Below are positions 1-8,177 of a stretch of 38,131 nt of DNA, in pieces. This stretch comes from Bacillota bacterium (GTDB lineage: Bacteria; Bacillota; Sulfobacillia; JAJYWN01; JAJZPE01), in assembly GCA_021787335.1 (NCBI GenBank), contig JAJYMC010000043.1, positions 1 through 38,131 of the forward strand. Direction: 5' to 3'. How positions within the stretch are numbered: position 1 is the first letter of the stretch; each line of letters opens with the position of its first letter. The position numbers and the translations under genes are program-made. The notes beneath the pieces were generated by a model, which saw nothing but the letters and a program-made list of their open reading frames with translations, ran no database searches and was not told the origin of the DNA.

Positions 1-538
1 TCGTAAAGGAACAGGCCATCGTCATCCCAACGTGGGTGGGCAAATCGACCCTGAACCTCTTGGGCGAATGCTTTCCGACCGCCAAAGGAACATTCGCCCT
101 TCAGTTACCAACACGGGCTCCTAGCCTTGCCAAACATCTCTGAACTGCCAGCTTGATAGTAGCGCGGATGGTTGCCGTCCGGTCAGTGTACTCGCATACA
201 GCCTCTAATAACCGCAATGCTCCAAGAGCCACGACGTCCATGGTATACTCGGGGTCCTCGAAGGACGCCTGCACACGGGACTGCCCACCCAGGTTATAGA
301 TCTCATCCGGCTGAACAGCGTTGACGATTCTTCGCAGGGCGGACGTATCCCTTAGGTCCCCAAGGTGAAAGGACAAGGAACAGCCCCCAGGGGCAAGACT
401 GAAAGGCTCGCGTGGATGAATGCCCGGGGGGGACATTTGCCTGACGATGCCGTGAACCGCGTACCCCTTGCCCAGCAGGAATTCGGTAAGGTAGGTGCCG
501 TCCTGGCCGGTAATCCCGGATATGAGCGCGGTCCTCAC
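1..538 (-). pseudogene. gmd: GDP-mannose 4,6-dehydratase, frameshifted and cut by the window edge
   Basis: Gmd converts GDP-D-mannose to GDP-4-keto-6-deoxymannose, the precursor of GDP-fucose, GDP-rhamnose and related sugars. The reading frame opens at GTG 538, with an AAAGGGG ribosome site about 10 nt upstream. It gives the family N-terminus: the Rossmann motif GITGQDG, then HGIVR, DLRD, and PDEIYNLGGQS. Homology in this frame stops near 165, but it continues in other frames. On the minus strand 164-128 reads YYQAGSSEMFGKA, the conserved SSEMFG region; about 122-75 reads an EPV..TE..F..RS stretch; and about 80-1 reads KAFA...GLFLY, which resembles the segment before the family's NGILFNHESP. 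At least three frameshifts are therefore needed. The first fits a duplicated GC dinucleotide at about 162-165. It is the last gene of the visible operon and is almost certainly non-functional, unless these are assembly errors. The later two segments are weaker matches than the first two. Confidence 0.72.
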
Positions 539-657
539 GCTAACAATGCCCCTTTCAAGAATCGTTGTCAGCCTCGGCCCTGCCCCGCTTGCAGTCGGGG
601 AACAGGTTGAGTGATGTCTGACTGACCACAAGGTAACCGAGCTGACCTTTGAACGGG

Positions 658-1557
658 TCAGGAGGAGACAACCCATTTCAGCAGAGCGCTACCGAACCCC
701 GAGGCGAGATCTCCGAGACTACCCGAGAGGAGCCTCCGGCCAGCCACCTCAATTGCGCTGAACGCAGGCACGGAGAACCGGATTGAATAAAGAACCACGG
801 CCAAGCGCGACGAGTATGGGCGGTCGGAGGGCCCGCAACCCTCGAACGATATGACTCCGATACTTGGCTACAAGACCGCCCATGATGAAAAGGGGAAGGG
901 AGTTGGTTTCAACCATTAACCCTCCGGACAGCTTCCCCAGGGCGAGAAGGACTAAACTGGCGGCCATGACCCCCAGGGCACCACCATGGCTCTTGCGTCT
1001 CAAGACCATTATGACGAATGGGTAAACGAGGGCAATCCGCATCTCAATGATGAGTGTCCAGACAACACCATTGATTCCGGAGGGGTGACGACCAACCAAG
1101 GCGATGTAATCCCTCACCATTGCCCAGGTAATCGGCTGGAGCCAGGTTGTTGACCAGCCGTCGGCCAGTCCGGTCAGTCCTCCGGGGCGAAACACAATCA
1201 GTCTCAGGGCCAGCATTAGGGCCAAGGACGCGAGGTAGGCCGGGTAGACGCGGAAGACTCGCCTGATCCAGAAAGCGGTGATCTCTCCGAAGTCCATTGC
1301 CACCTTACGGTCATCGGCAAGGTAAGGGAGGGCAAGAACGAAACCGCTTACACAAAGAACAGGTCAACAGCCGCCCCACCATCATAGAAGATGTGCAAGA
1401 TGCTCTGGTCGGTGTGGTCGAGAATCCGGGAGATCAGGCCCGAAAACCCTGACGTATTCTGGGAGACCATGCGAAGACCCAAGGTATGCGATAAGAAGAC
1501 CGTGAGAGCCGCTAACCCACGTAAGCTGTCGAGTTGTCGATACCTCTCCCCCAACAT
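658..1557 (-). pseudogene. Acyltransferase 3 family membrane O-acyltransferase, frameshifted
   Basis: Acyltransferase 3 (OafA/NodX-like) proteins are multi-pass membrane enzymes that O-acetylate or O-succinylate surface glycans. The N-terminus at 1557 has the family motif LDSLRGLAALTVFLSH and proceeds to AVDLFFV, then hits TAA at 1350-1348. Restoring one T (TA to TTA) gives FFVLSGFVLALPY and rejoins the next segment, which runs from 1347 to about 790 with several hydrophobic helices. A second shift near 790 ends that segment at 749. Another frame carries a plausible C-terminus (AIEVAGRRLL) to TGA at 658-660. The sum of segments is about 315 residues, slightly below the usual 350-380. The start ATG lies 2 nt after the stop of the WbpL-like gene, so it was co-transcribed. 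As read it cannot give a full-length enzyme. Confidence 0.8.
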
Positions 1558-1558
1558 C

Positions 1559-2638
1559 TCACCCCCTTGGTCCCGGGATCTTCGGATCAGGCCGATTGGA
1601 GGCCAACGCCGAGGACTTCCCGGACCCAGTTAGGACCCGTTCGGTCAGAATCAGCCAGACTAGGGCCAAGCAGCTGAGGGCCGCTGCTTCAATCGCAAGG
1701 ACGGCGTTCGGGTACCGTATGCACAACCAAGCAAGAAAGGCCAGAAGGGAGTCGACCGCCACTACTAGGCCCGTCATTCCTCCATGGGTCAAGCCCGTCC
1801 GGGTGAGCATCTGGTAAGCATGTGACCGGTGGGCTTCGAACCACCGTTCCCCGCGCAGCACTCGCCTAATCAGGGTGGCGGTGGCGTCGACGATGAAGAC
1901 CCCGAGCAACAGGACCCAGATCAGGGCGGGCAGGGACCCGGACCGCTCAGAGTAAAGAGCCGAAACCCCAAACACGTATCCGAGCAGCCCGCTGCCCACG
2001 TCGCCCATGAACACCTTGGCTGGGGGCAGGTTCCAGGCCAGGAACCCCACGGCCGCACCGGCGATCAGGAGGGATACAGTCGCGAGCCCGGTGTCACCGC
2101 CGGTCGCCAAGAGGACCCCCGCGGTCGCGGCCACGGCGACGGCCTCAGAGGCCGCCAACCCGTCAATGCCGTCCATGAAATTATAAAGATTGACGAGCCA
2201 GGCGATGGCCAGGACGGCCATCAGGTCGCCGAGGACGCCCAGCCGCAGCAGGTTGTTCCCCAAACGGAGGGTGGGCAGACCGCCTAGCCAGAACACCGCC
2301 CACGCCGCCGCGGCCAGGTGGGTGAAGACACGGAGGGCCACCGGCCGGCTGCTGCGATCATCGAACCAGCCGACTGCCGCAACCAGCAGGCCGCCCCCGG
2401 CTATGGCGACGACCAAGCGCCGGGGGGCCAGTCCGCTCAGGCCCAACAAGGTTGTTCCGGCCAGAAGGACAAAGGCGATGGCCAGCCCTCCACCCCTGGG
2501 GGTGGCCTTCGGATGGGAACTCCTGGCGTTCGGCACGTCCAGCACGCCGTTCCTGACGGCGTAGTCGCGGGCCCAGCCCGTGAGCAGGTAGGCTGCGGGT
2601 ATAGCCATTCCCAGGATGACGAGGGCATTGAAGACCAT
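1559..2638 (-). CDS. WecA/WbpL-type polyprenyl-phosphate sugar-1-phosphate transferase
   Basis: This 359-residue polytopic membrane protein belongs to the MraY/WecA (glycosyltransferase 4, PF00953) family. Members transfer a HexNAc-1-phosphate from UDP-sugar to undecaprenyl phosphate, the first membrane step of repeat-unit assembly. Visible signatures are DVPNARSSH followed by TPRGGGLAI at residues 34-53, the Asp pair in GWFDD near 92-94, the catalytic NLYNFMDGIDG at 150-160, KVFMGDVGS, and a His-rich cytoplasmic loop (EAHRSHAYQ) near the C-terminus. Alternating hydrophobic segments span the length. It starts 2 nt after the stop of the SDR gene at 2641, the same pairing as wbpK/wbpL or fnl-type loci, which suggests that the SDR makes its substrate. 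It is the only initiating transferase in the window. The exact sugar specificity cannot be read from sequence. Confidence 0.93.
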   Translation of the reverse strand: MVFNALVILGMAIPAAYLLTGWARDYAVRNGVLDVPNARSSHPKATPRGGGLAIAFVLLAGTTLLGLSGLAPRRLVVAIAGGGLLVAAVGWFDDRSSRPVALRVFTHLAAAAWAVFWLGGLPTLRLGNNLLRLGVLGDLMAVLAIAWLVNLYNFMDGIDGLAASEAVAVAATAGVLLATGGDTGLATVSLLIAGAAVGFLAWNLPPAKVFMGDVGSGLLGYVFGVSALYSERSGSLPALIWVLLLGVFIVDATATLIRRVLRGERWFEAHRSHAYQMLTRTGLTHGGMTGLVVAVDSLLAFLAWLCIRYPNAVLAIEAAALSCLALVWLILTERVLTGSGKSSALASNRPDPKIPGPRG

Positions 2639-2640
2639 GG

Positions 2641-3528
2641 TCAGGGCCGTCCCCTCCGGATGAGCCCTTTCTCCCGCATCATCTCCACCTCCGCCGTTAT
2701 CCCGACGGTGAAGGCACGCGGGGAAAAACCCAAGTCCGCAGCCGCCTCATCGTGCGGGAAAGCCTTGTCCTCGTCAAATCTGAGGACCTGCTCCGCCTTG
2801 ATGAGCGGCCGGCGCGCCGTTCGTTCGTACAGGCGAAGCGCCAAAGCAACCGGGGTCAACGGGACATGGAGCTTGATGACCCGCCGCCCTAGGGCGGTCG
2901 CGGTCTCGTCAACCGTCTGGCTATAGGTCAGCGGCCGCTCCCCCGACAGGTTGTAGGCCCGCCCGCACGAAGCCGGCCGGTCCAGGGCCGAGATGACGGC
3001 CGCCGCCAGGTCATCAACGTGAACCGGCTGTTGGAGTCCACGGCCGGAGCCCGGGATGGGGACCACCGGATAGCGGTCGATGAAGCGGATGAGCCGGGCG
3101 AAGTTTCGATCCCGCTCGGTCCCGTAGATCATCGTCGGCCTGAGAATGGTCCAGGCAAGCCCGCTCTCGCGGATGAGTCTCTCAGCCTCGAGGCGGACGG
3201 CTTTGGTCCGAGCGTCCAGTTTGGTGAAGATGGCCGTCGTGCTGATGAAGACCCCGCGCTCTATACCCGCCAGCCGGCAGGCTTCCACAATGAACGGCGC
3301 GTGGCCAAACCCAAGCGAGGCCAGATTGACCAGCGTCTTGACTCCGTTCAAGGCGGCCACCAAGCTTCCGACGTCCCCGAGGTCTCCGACGCGCAGGGGG
3401 AGCCCCGTAGCTTCGATGACCCGCGTGTCGCTGCTCGGCCGGACGAAACAGGCCGGGCGAGCCCCCGCCTTGAGCAGCTGGGTGACCACGTGGCTCCCCA
3501 GGAAACCGGTGGCCCCGGTGACCAGCAT
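2641..3528 (-). CDS. Atypical NAD(P)-dependent SDR epimerase/dehydratase
   Basis: This is a nucleotide-sugar-type short-chain dehydrogenase with the N-terminal Rossmann motif VTGATGFLGSH and a C-terminal substrate domain (RPTMIYG, VHVDDLA, NLSGE). ATG 3528 is chosen because GGGGGAG lies 9 nt upstream and the ATG overlaps the preceding stop (GTGATG). A longer TTG start at 3546 is possible. The usual catalytic Tyr-xxx-Lys is not evident: after STTAIF the region reads ARTKAVRLEAE, with no Tyr at the expected place, as in atypical NDUFA9-like SDRs. Its immediate neighbour is the WbpL-like transferase, so formation of the starter sugar (as for WbpK/WbpV) is the natural inference. The missing Tyr makes the reaction uncertain. 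Confidence 0.85.
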   Translation of the reverse strand: MLVTGATGFLGSHVVTQLLKAGARPACFVRPSSDTRVIEATGLPLRVGDLGDVGSLVAALNGVKTLVNLASLGFGHAPFIVEACRLAGIERGVFISTTAIFTKLDARTKAVRLEAERLIRESGLAWTILRPTMIYGTERDRNFARLIRFIDRYPVVPIPGSGRGLQQPVHVDDLAAAVISALDRPASCGRAYNLSGERPLTYSQTVDETATALGRRVIKLHVPLTPVALALRLYERTARRPLIKAEQVLRFDEDKAFPHDEAAADLGFSPRAFTVGITAEVEMMREKGLIRRGRP

Positions 3529-4790
3529 CACGGGCGGCTCCCCCAATCAACGGACTGTTCCCCGGCCCCGCGCCCGGCCAGGGCCAGCAGGCGCTCGTAT
3601 TCAAGGGCCAACTTCGCCCGATCGTAGTGCCGGGCGACGAAGGCGGCCCCGGCCGCGCCTAGCCGATTGCGTGCCACCCTGTCCTCGACCAAGCCCAGGA
3701 TGGCCCCGGCAATGGCCGCGCTGTCCTCGGGCGGGACGACGACGGCCCCCCCGGAGCGGTCCAGAATGTGGGCGGCCTCGCCGGCAAGGGATGCCACGAT
3801 GGGACGACCGCAGGCCATGATCTCAAACATCTTCGAGGGGATGAATCCCTTGAACAAAGCCACGTTGCGTAAAGGAACAAGGCAGACGTCGGCCGTACGG
3901 TAGAAATCGGGCATCCGCTCTTTGGGCTGAGCCGGAAGGAAACGCACGCCGGCCAGCCCGAGTTCAGCCGCCAGCCGTTGCAGTCTCGCCTTCTCCGCGC
4001 CCTCGCCGACCAGTGCGAAGACGACGTCGCCCCTCCCCTTGAGCCGCTCGGCCGCCCCGATCACGGACTCCAACCCCTGTGACATACCCAGGGCCCCGAT
4101 GTAGAGGACCAGGGACTTCCCGCGGCAGTCAAGCATCTCTCCCACCGCTTCGGACTTCGGCCCCGGTGAGTAGCGCTCAAGGTCGACGCCGTTGGTGATG
4201 ACGGTGACCTTCTCCGCGGCGATGCCCCTGGAGACCAAGTTCTCCTTGAACGCCTCGGTCACCACGACCACGTGGTTGGCGGCGCGGTAGGCCCATAGCT
4301 CCAGAGCTTCGAGGACGTAAATCAGGGCCCGGTTCCTGAGCACGCCCAGTTCGATGATGGCTGCCGGCCAGAGGTCCCTGATCTCCAGGACCAGGGGGGC
4401 CCGCTTGATGCGGCTGAAGACGTACCCGGAGAAGATGGAAAAGAAGGTCGGCGAACTGACGACCACGACATCGGCCGGCCCGGTTCGGAACAGGCTCAGG
4501 AGGACGCTGGTGGCCATGAACGACAGGTGCCCGATGGTCTTCTTCAACACGCCTTCGTTGCTCGTGACGTAGGTCCAATTGCGGTAGACTCTGATGTCGC
4601 CGAGATCGTCAACGACCTGCAGCCGCCCGCGGTAGCGCGGCGGGACCACGCCGGTCGGGTGGTTGGGAAAGCAGGTCACCACCTTCACTGCGTGACCGTG
4701 CTTGGCCCATTCCCGGGATATCTCGAAGAGTCTTGCCGACGGGGCTCCAGGTTCAGGGGCGAAGTAGTGGCAAAGAAGGATGACGTTCAT
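3528..4790 (-). CDS. Glycosyltransferase family 4, WbuB-like
   Basis: A GT-B-fold retaining glycosyltransferase of about 420 residues. The N-terminal acceptor domain has HYFAPEPGAPSARL and PNHPTG, typical of WbuB/WcaI-type enzymes. The C-terminal GT4 domain has NGVDLERY, VLYIGALG, the GEGAEK segment and the nucleotide-binding E-x7-E region around FIPSKMFEIMACGRPIVAS. There is no signal peptide. One internal hydrophobic segment (MATSVLLSLF and following) may associate with the membrane. ATG 4790 overlaps the heparinase stop as ATGA, with AAGGTG just upstream, so translation is coupled. An in-frame extension to 4862 lacks homology and was rejected. WbuB transfers a deoxy-HexNAc in E. coli O26. 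Here the donor is unknown. Confidence 0.92.
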   Translation of the reverse strand: MNVILLCHYFAPEPGAPSARLFEISREWAKHGHAVKVVTCFPNHPTGVVPPRYRGRLQVVDDLGDIRVYRNWTYVTSNEGVLKKTIGHLSFMATSVLLSLFRTGPADVVVVSSPTFFSIFSGYVFSRIKRAPLVLEIRDLWPAAIIELGVLRNRALIYVLEALELWAYRAANHVVVVTEAFKENLVSRGIAAEKVTVITNGVDLERYSPGPKSEAVGEMLDCRGKSLVLYIGALGMSQGLESVIGAAERLKGRGDVVFALVGEGAEKARLQRLAAELGLAGVRFLPAQPKERMPDFYRTADVCLVPLRNVALFKGFIPSKMFEIMACGRPIVASLAGEAAHILDRSGGAVVVPPEDSAAIAGAILGLVEDRVARNRLGAAGAAFVARHYDRAKLALEYERLLALAGRGAGEQSVDWGSRP

Positions 4791-6772
4791 TGCGACACCT
4801 TCTCGGCGCCAGGATCGGCCCGGATCTTCTCCACCGTGGGCCTCGGGCTTGAGACCCGCCAACGGATCTCGTAGGTCTCCCGTTCAAGTTCGAGCCGGCA
4901 GACGCGGTCCCGCCCGACCCGCACCAACCGCACGGCCCCATGGCCTCCCGTCGGGACAATGGCGTAGGTGATGAGGCACGGCAATTCCCCGGCGCGGAGG
5001 ACCAGAGTCTGGCCGGCCTCGGCGAGCCCAAACTCCGGCATGTACCAGCCGTTCAAAGGCTCCCGGGCACCGGTGACCAGTTTCACGTCGGCCGCTCCGG
5101 ACACCAACAGGCGCATGGGCCGATCCCCCTGTTCGAAGACCGCCCCGTCTTCCTCAAGGGTCACCCGGACGCTGGGATGCAGGTGGATGAGACTCTCGAC
5201 CCGGGCCGCCCCTTCCCCATCGACCTCGTCAATGACTACCCAGGCCGGGCCGCCGAGGTCAACCAGGACTCGCGTGTGGGGGCGGGCGCGCCCATACCCG
5301 CGATGGACGGCCGCGAGCGCTGCGAACCCATTTGGGTCGGCCCGCCAGAACACGTCGCTCGGACGGACCCGGCGGCCGACGCGGAAGGAAGCCCAGACGT
5401 CGACCTGGTTCCGGCCACCCACGACCACGGTGTTGTGGGCCCTTGTGCTCCGGGCATAGTCACGCCATTCGCCCGCCTCGTACTCCCTGACTCCGCTGTC
5501 GACGACAAAGCGGCGCCCACCCACGGACAGCTCGTAGCTAAACATGTCCGCGTGGGCGTGGGCCGGGAGTTCATCCGGGCAGGTCGGCCCGGCGTCGGCC
5601 ACCAGGAAATCGCCGCCCCTCCTGGAGACGAAATACCCGGAAGCCGCAAAGGCCGCCGCTTTCGGGGGGTCATCACGGCCGCTACCTGCCGGGATGGGGT
5701 CGCCCTCTCCCGGGACCTGGCCAGCTTCTCCCAAAACCGACCTGACGAAGGCGAGCAGAGCGCCGGGCTCAGCGGCGACGTCGAAGGCCGAATCGTTGAA
5801 CAACGGGATCTGACCGTCCGGGTGGAGGATTGAGCTCAGGAAGTCGGTCATCTTGGCGAGGCCGCCGCGAAGTCCGTCCGGCCAGGGAATCCCGGCGGAG
5901 GTCAGGGCGGCGGCCACCGTCGTCAGGTCCTCCAGGACGATGGCGTGGTACATCGGGCTGCGCTCGTAGTGCCCGCCATCCGACAGCACCTGACGTCCCA
6001 CCTCGGTCCGCAACAGCCGCAGCCCCTGGCCAAGCCACCGGTCGGGGACGGCTCCGGCGAATCTGGCTCCGGCCAGGCAAAGAGCCTTGATGTTGGCGAC
6101 GAGGTGGTTGCCGCCGACGTCGAACTCGGGGTGACGGGCGACGTAGAGGACCTGCCCGACCAGCGACCGGAGCAATTGGTCCAGAAAGGGCCGGTCCTCG
6201 GCCAGGGGCTTGGCGAAGAGGTCCATGGCCAGGAGCCAGTTGACCACCCTGACCGAAATTACGTACGGATGCCACCCGTCGCCCCGGGGCATGGGGTTGG
6301 CCGACATCCAGTCGCTCACGAGTTCCTTGAACGAGGCGTAGAAACGGCGTTCGGCGGTGGCCCGGTGGGCGACCGCCAGGGACACGAGATAGGCGTGGTA
6401 GTGCAGATTGTAGCGCCAAAGTCGGCCGGCGTCCGGGAAGCCCCAGTCCGGTCGGTTCCGGAAGGAGATCCGGCGGTTGAGGAAAGCGAACTCAAGCCGG
6501 GTGGCTGATTCGGCCACGGCCAGGTGGTCCCGGCCAAGCCCCGGGCCCGGGGCCAAGCCCGGCGTCGCCCCCGCGGCCCACTCGACGACCGGTCGGAGGG
6601 GGCTGTGGACCCTTGGGGTAATGGACCCGGCCACGGCCGCAGCCTGGCTTTCCCAGGCGGACCGCAAAGCCGCGATGTTCCCGTGCAGAAGCCGACTGGC
6701 CCGCAGGTAGGGGCGCCAGGCCAACTGGCGGAGACGCAGGTGCCGTAGAGTCTGAACGTACCTGGCGATCAT
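4787..6772 (-). CDS. Heparinase II/III (alginate lyase-like) family protein
   Basis: A 661-residue protein with the two-part layout of heparinase II/III-like lyases found inside polysaccharide clusters. The N-terminal half is an alpha-toroid: RLWRYNLHYHAYL, NPMPRGDGWHPYVISVRVVN, GNHLVANIKAL and DGGHYERSPMYHAIVLED with a conserved Tyr/His pair. The C-terminal half is the beta-rich Hepar_II_III domain, with HAHADMFSYELSVGGRRF, VVDSGV and RAHNTVVVGG. Family members cleave uronate-containing glycans by beta-elimination. I see no clear N-terminal signal peptide, so it may act in the cytoplasm or be exported in an unusual way. ATG 6772 overlaps the dehydrogenase stop (ATGA). With the WecC-type uronate dehydrogenase immediately upstream, an editing or release role on a uronate polymer is plausible but inferred. 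Confidence 0.9.
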   Translation of the reverse strand: MIARYVQTLRHLRLRQLAWRPYLRASRLLHGNIAALRSAWESQAAAVAGSITPRVHSPLRPVVEWAAGATPGLAPGPGLGRDHLAVAESATRLEFAFLNRRISFRNRPDWGFPDAGRLWRYNLHYHAYLVSLAVAHRATAERRFYASFKELVSDWMSANPMPRGDGWHPYVISVRVVNWLLAMDLFAKPLAEDRPFLDQLLRSLVGQVLYVARHPEFDVGGNHLVANIKALCLAGARFAGAVPDRWLGQGLRLLRTEVGRQVLSDGGHYERSPMYHAIVLEDLTTVAAALTSAGIPWPDGLRGGLAKMTDFLSSILHPDGQIPLFNDSAFDVAAEPGALLAFVRSVLGEAGQVPGEGDPIPAGSGRDDPPKAAAFAASGYFVSRRGGDFLVADAGPTCPDELPAHAHADMFSYELSVGGRRFVVDSGVREYEAGEWRDYARSTRAHNTVVVGGRNQVDVWASFRVGRRVRPSDVFWRADPNGFAALAAVHRGYGRARPHTRVLVDLGGPAWVVIDEVDGEGAARVESLIHLHPSVRVTLEEDGAVFEQGDRPMRLLVSGAADVKLVTGAREPLNGWYMPEFGLAEAGQTLVLRAGELPCLITYAIVPTGGHGAVRLVRVGRDRVCRLELERETYEIRWRVSSPRPTVEKIRADPGAEKVSQ

Positions 6773-8175
6773 CCGCTCCCGGCCCTTCCTTCAGAATTGC
6801 CGGGAGACACCTCGAGGATACCCGCCCCAAGGCGGGCCACCCTGAACCCGGCGGCCTGCCAGGGGGCGGCCTCGAGGAACCCGCGGGTATCAAGAAGCAA
6901 TCGTCGGGCAACGAGCCGGCCGGCGGCGCAGGGATCGAGCGACCGGTAGGCCCGGTGGTCGGTCAGCAAAAGGATGGCCTCGGCGCCCGCCAAGACTTCT
7001 TCGAGCGGCTTCCTAAATCGCTCCACGTGAGGGTCGTGAACGGCGACCTTCACCGCTCGTTCCTCGAGCAGCCGGATGACTTCATAGGACGGGCTCTCGC
7101 GGTCGTCTCCGACGTCGGCCTTATAGGCCGCCCCAAGGACGGCCACGCGACCCGGGAGACGCCCTCCCGCCAGGTCAGCCAGCAACTCGAGCGCGTGCCC
7201 AGGCATACCGCGGTTGACCATCCTCGCCGTTTGGATGAGCGGAGTGACAGTGGGCGCAACCTCGGCGATGAAGTATGGGTCGACGGCGATGCAATGCCCC
7301 CCCACTCCCGGCCCCGGCCGGAGGAAGTTGACCCGCGGGTGGCGATTGGCAAGTCGGATCGCCTCCCAAACGTCGATTCCGAGGACCTCCCCGACCTTGG
7401 CGAACTCGTTGGCCAGGGCGATGTTCACGTCCCGGAAGGTGTTCTCCATGAGTTTCACGAGCTCCGCGGTGGCGGCGTCGGTCCCGACGACCTCGCCCCT
7501 CACGAACGTCCGATAGAACTCGCAGGCCAGGCGGGTGTCCTCGGGCGTCAGACCCCCGACGATACGGTCGTTGTCCACCAGTTCCCTGACCACGTTCCCG
7601 GGGAGGACACGTTCCGGGGCGTGGGCGAAGCGGACCCTTGCCACGTCGACCCCTTCCCGCTCCAACGTCGCTCGGACGACGTCCTCGGTAGTGCGCGGGG
7701 GCACCGTCGATTCGAGGATGACCAGATTGCCCGGTTTGACGTGGGGGGCCAGGCCGCGTACGGCGGCCTCGACAAAGGACAGATCGGCGAGGAAGGGTGG
7801 CTCGGAGGGACCCGCCGGCCCGCGGCCGTCGGGACCCGGCAAGCCGGCCGCGCCCTGCGGCCTGTCCAGCGGGGACGACGTGGACGTCGCCGCGGCCTCG
7901 TCCACCGCCTGGGCGGGACGGAAAGGCGTCGGGACGGCGATGATGAACACGTCGACCGGCTCGGGAACCGTCGCCACCCGGAGCCGCCCCGAGCGCAGCA
8001 CCGCCTCGGCCAGTTCGGCGAGACCATCCTCGTTGACGATGTGGAGCCGGCCTTGAGCCAACCGGTCGATGACCGAGCGGTTCACGTCAACACCGATCAC
8101 TTCGTGCCCGGCCCGGGCCACGAGGCAGGCGGTGGGGAAACCGACGTAACCCAGACCGATGACGCAGACGCGCAT
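6769..8175 (-). CDS. wecC: UDP-sugar 6-dehydrogenase, UDP-ManNAc (WecC) type
   Basis: A 468-residue UDP-glucose/GDP-mannose dehydrogenase superfamily protein that oxidises C6 of a UDP-sugar to the uronate in two NAD steps. Signatures: GLGYVGFPTACLVA (NAD-binding, residues 7-20), VPTPF at 81-85, ESTVPPRTTE at 155-164, ELVKLMENTFRDVNIALANE with Lys241, and GPGVGGHCIAVDPYFI with the catalytic Cys295. The GGHCIAVDPYF form favours UDP-N-acetylmannosamine dehydrogenase over UDP-glucose dehydrogenase. Oddity: residues about 86-128 are a Pro/Gly/Ala/Ser-rich, low-complexity loop that the family normally lacks. No UDP-GlcNAc 2-epimerase (WecB) is in the window, so its substrate would come from elsewhere. 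WbpA- or WbpO-like specificity is an alternative. Confidence 0.9.
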   Translation of the reverse strand: MRVCVIGLGYVGFPTACLVARAGHEVIGVDVNRSVIDRLAQGRLHIVNEDGLAELAEAVLRSGRLRVATVPEPVDVFIIAVPTPFRPAQAVDEAAATSTSSPLDRPQGAAGLPGPDGRGPAGPSEPPFLADLSFVEAAVRGLAPHVKPGNLVILESTVPPRTTEDVVRATLEREGVDVARVRFAHAPERVLPGNVVRELVDNDRIVGGLTPEDTRLACEFYRTFVRGEVVGTDAATAELVKLMENTFRDVNIALANEFAKVGEVLGIDVWEAIRLANRHPRVNFLRPGPGVGGHCIAVDPYFIAEVAPTVTPLIQTARMVNRGMPGHALELLADLAGGRLPGRVAVLGAAYKADVGDDRESPSYEVIRLLEERAVKVAVHDPHVERFRKPLEEVLAGAEAILLLTDHRAYRSLDPCAAGRLVARRLLLDTRGFLEAAPWQAAGFRVARLGAGILEVSPGNSEGRAGSG

Positions 8176-8177
8176 GG

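Noticed and set aside
1-100. Transposase or other new gene at the left edge
   Set aside because: No transposase motif was found in six frames, and the segment is better read as continuing, frameshifted gmd.
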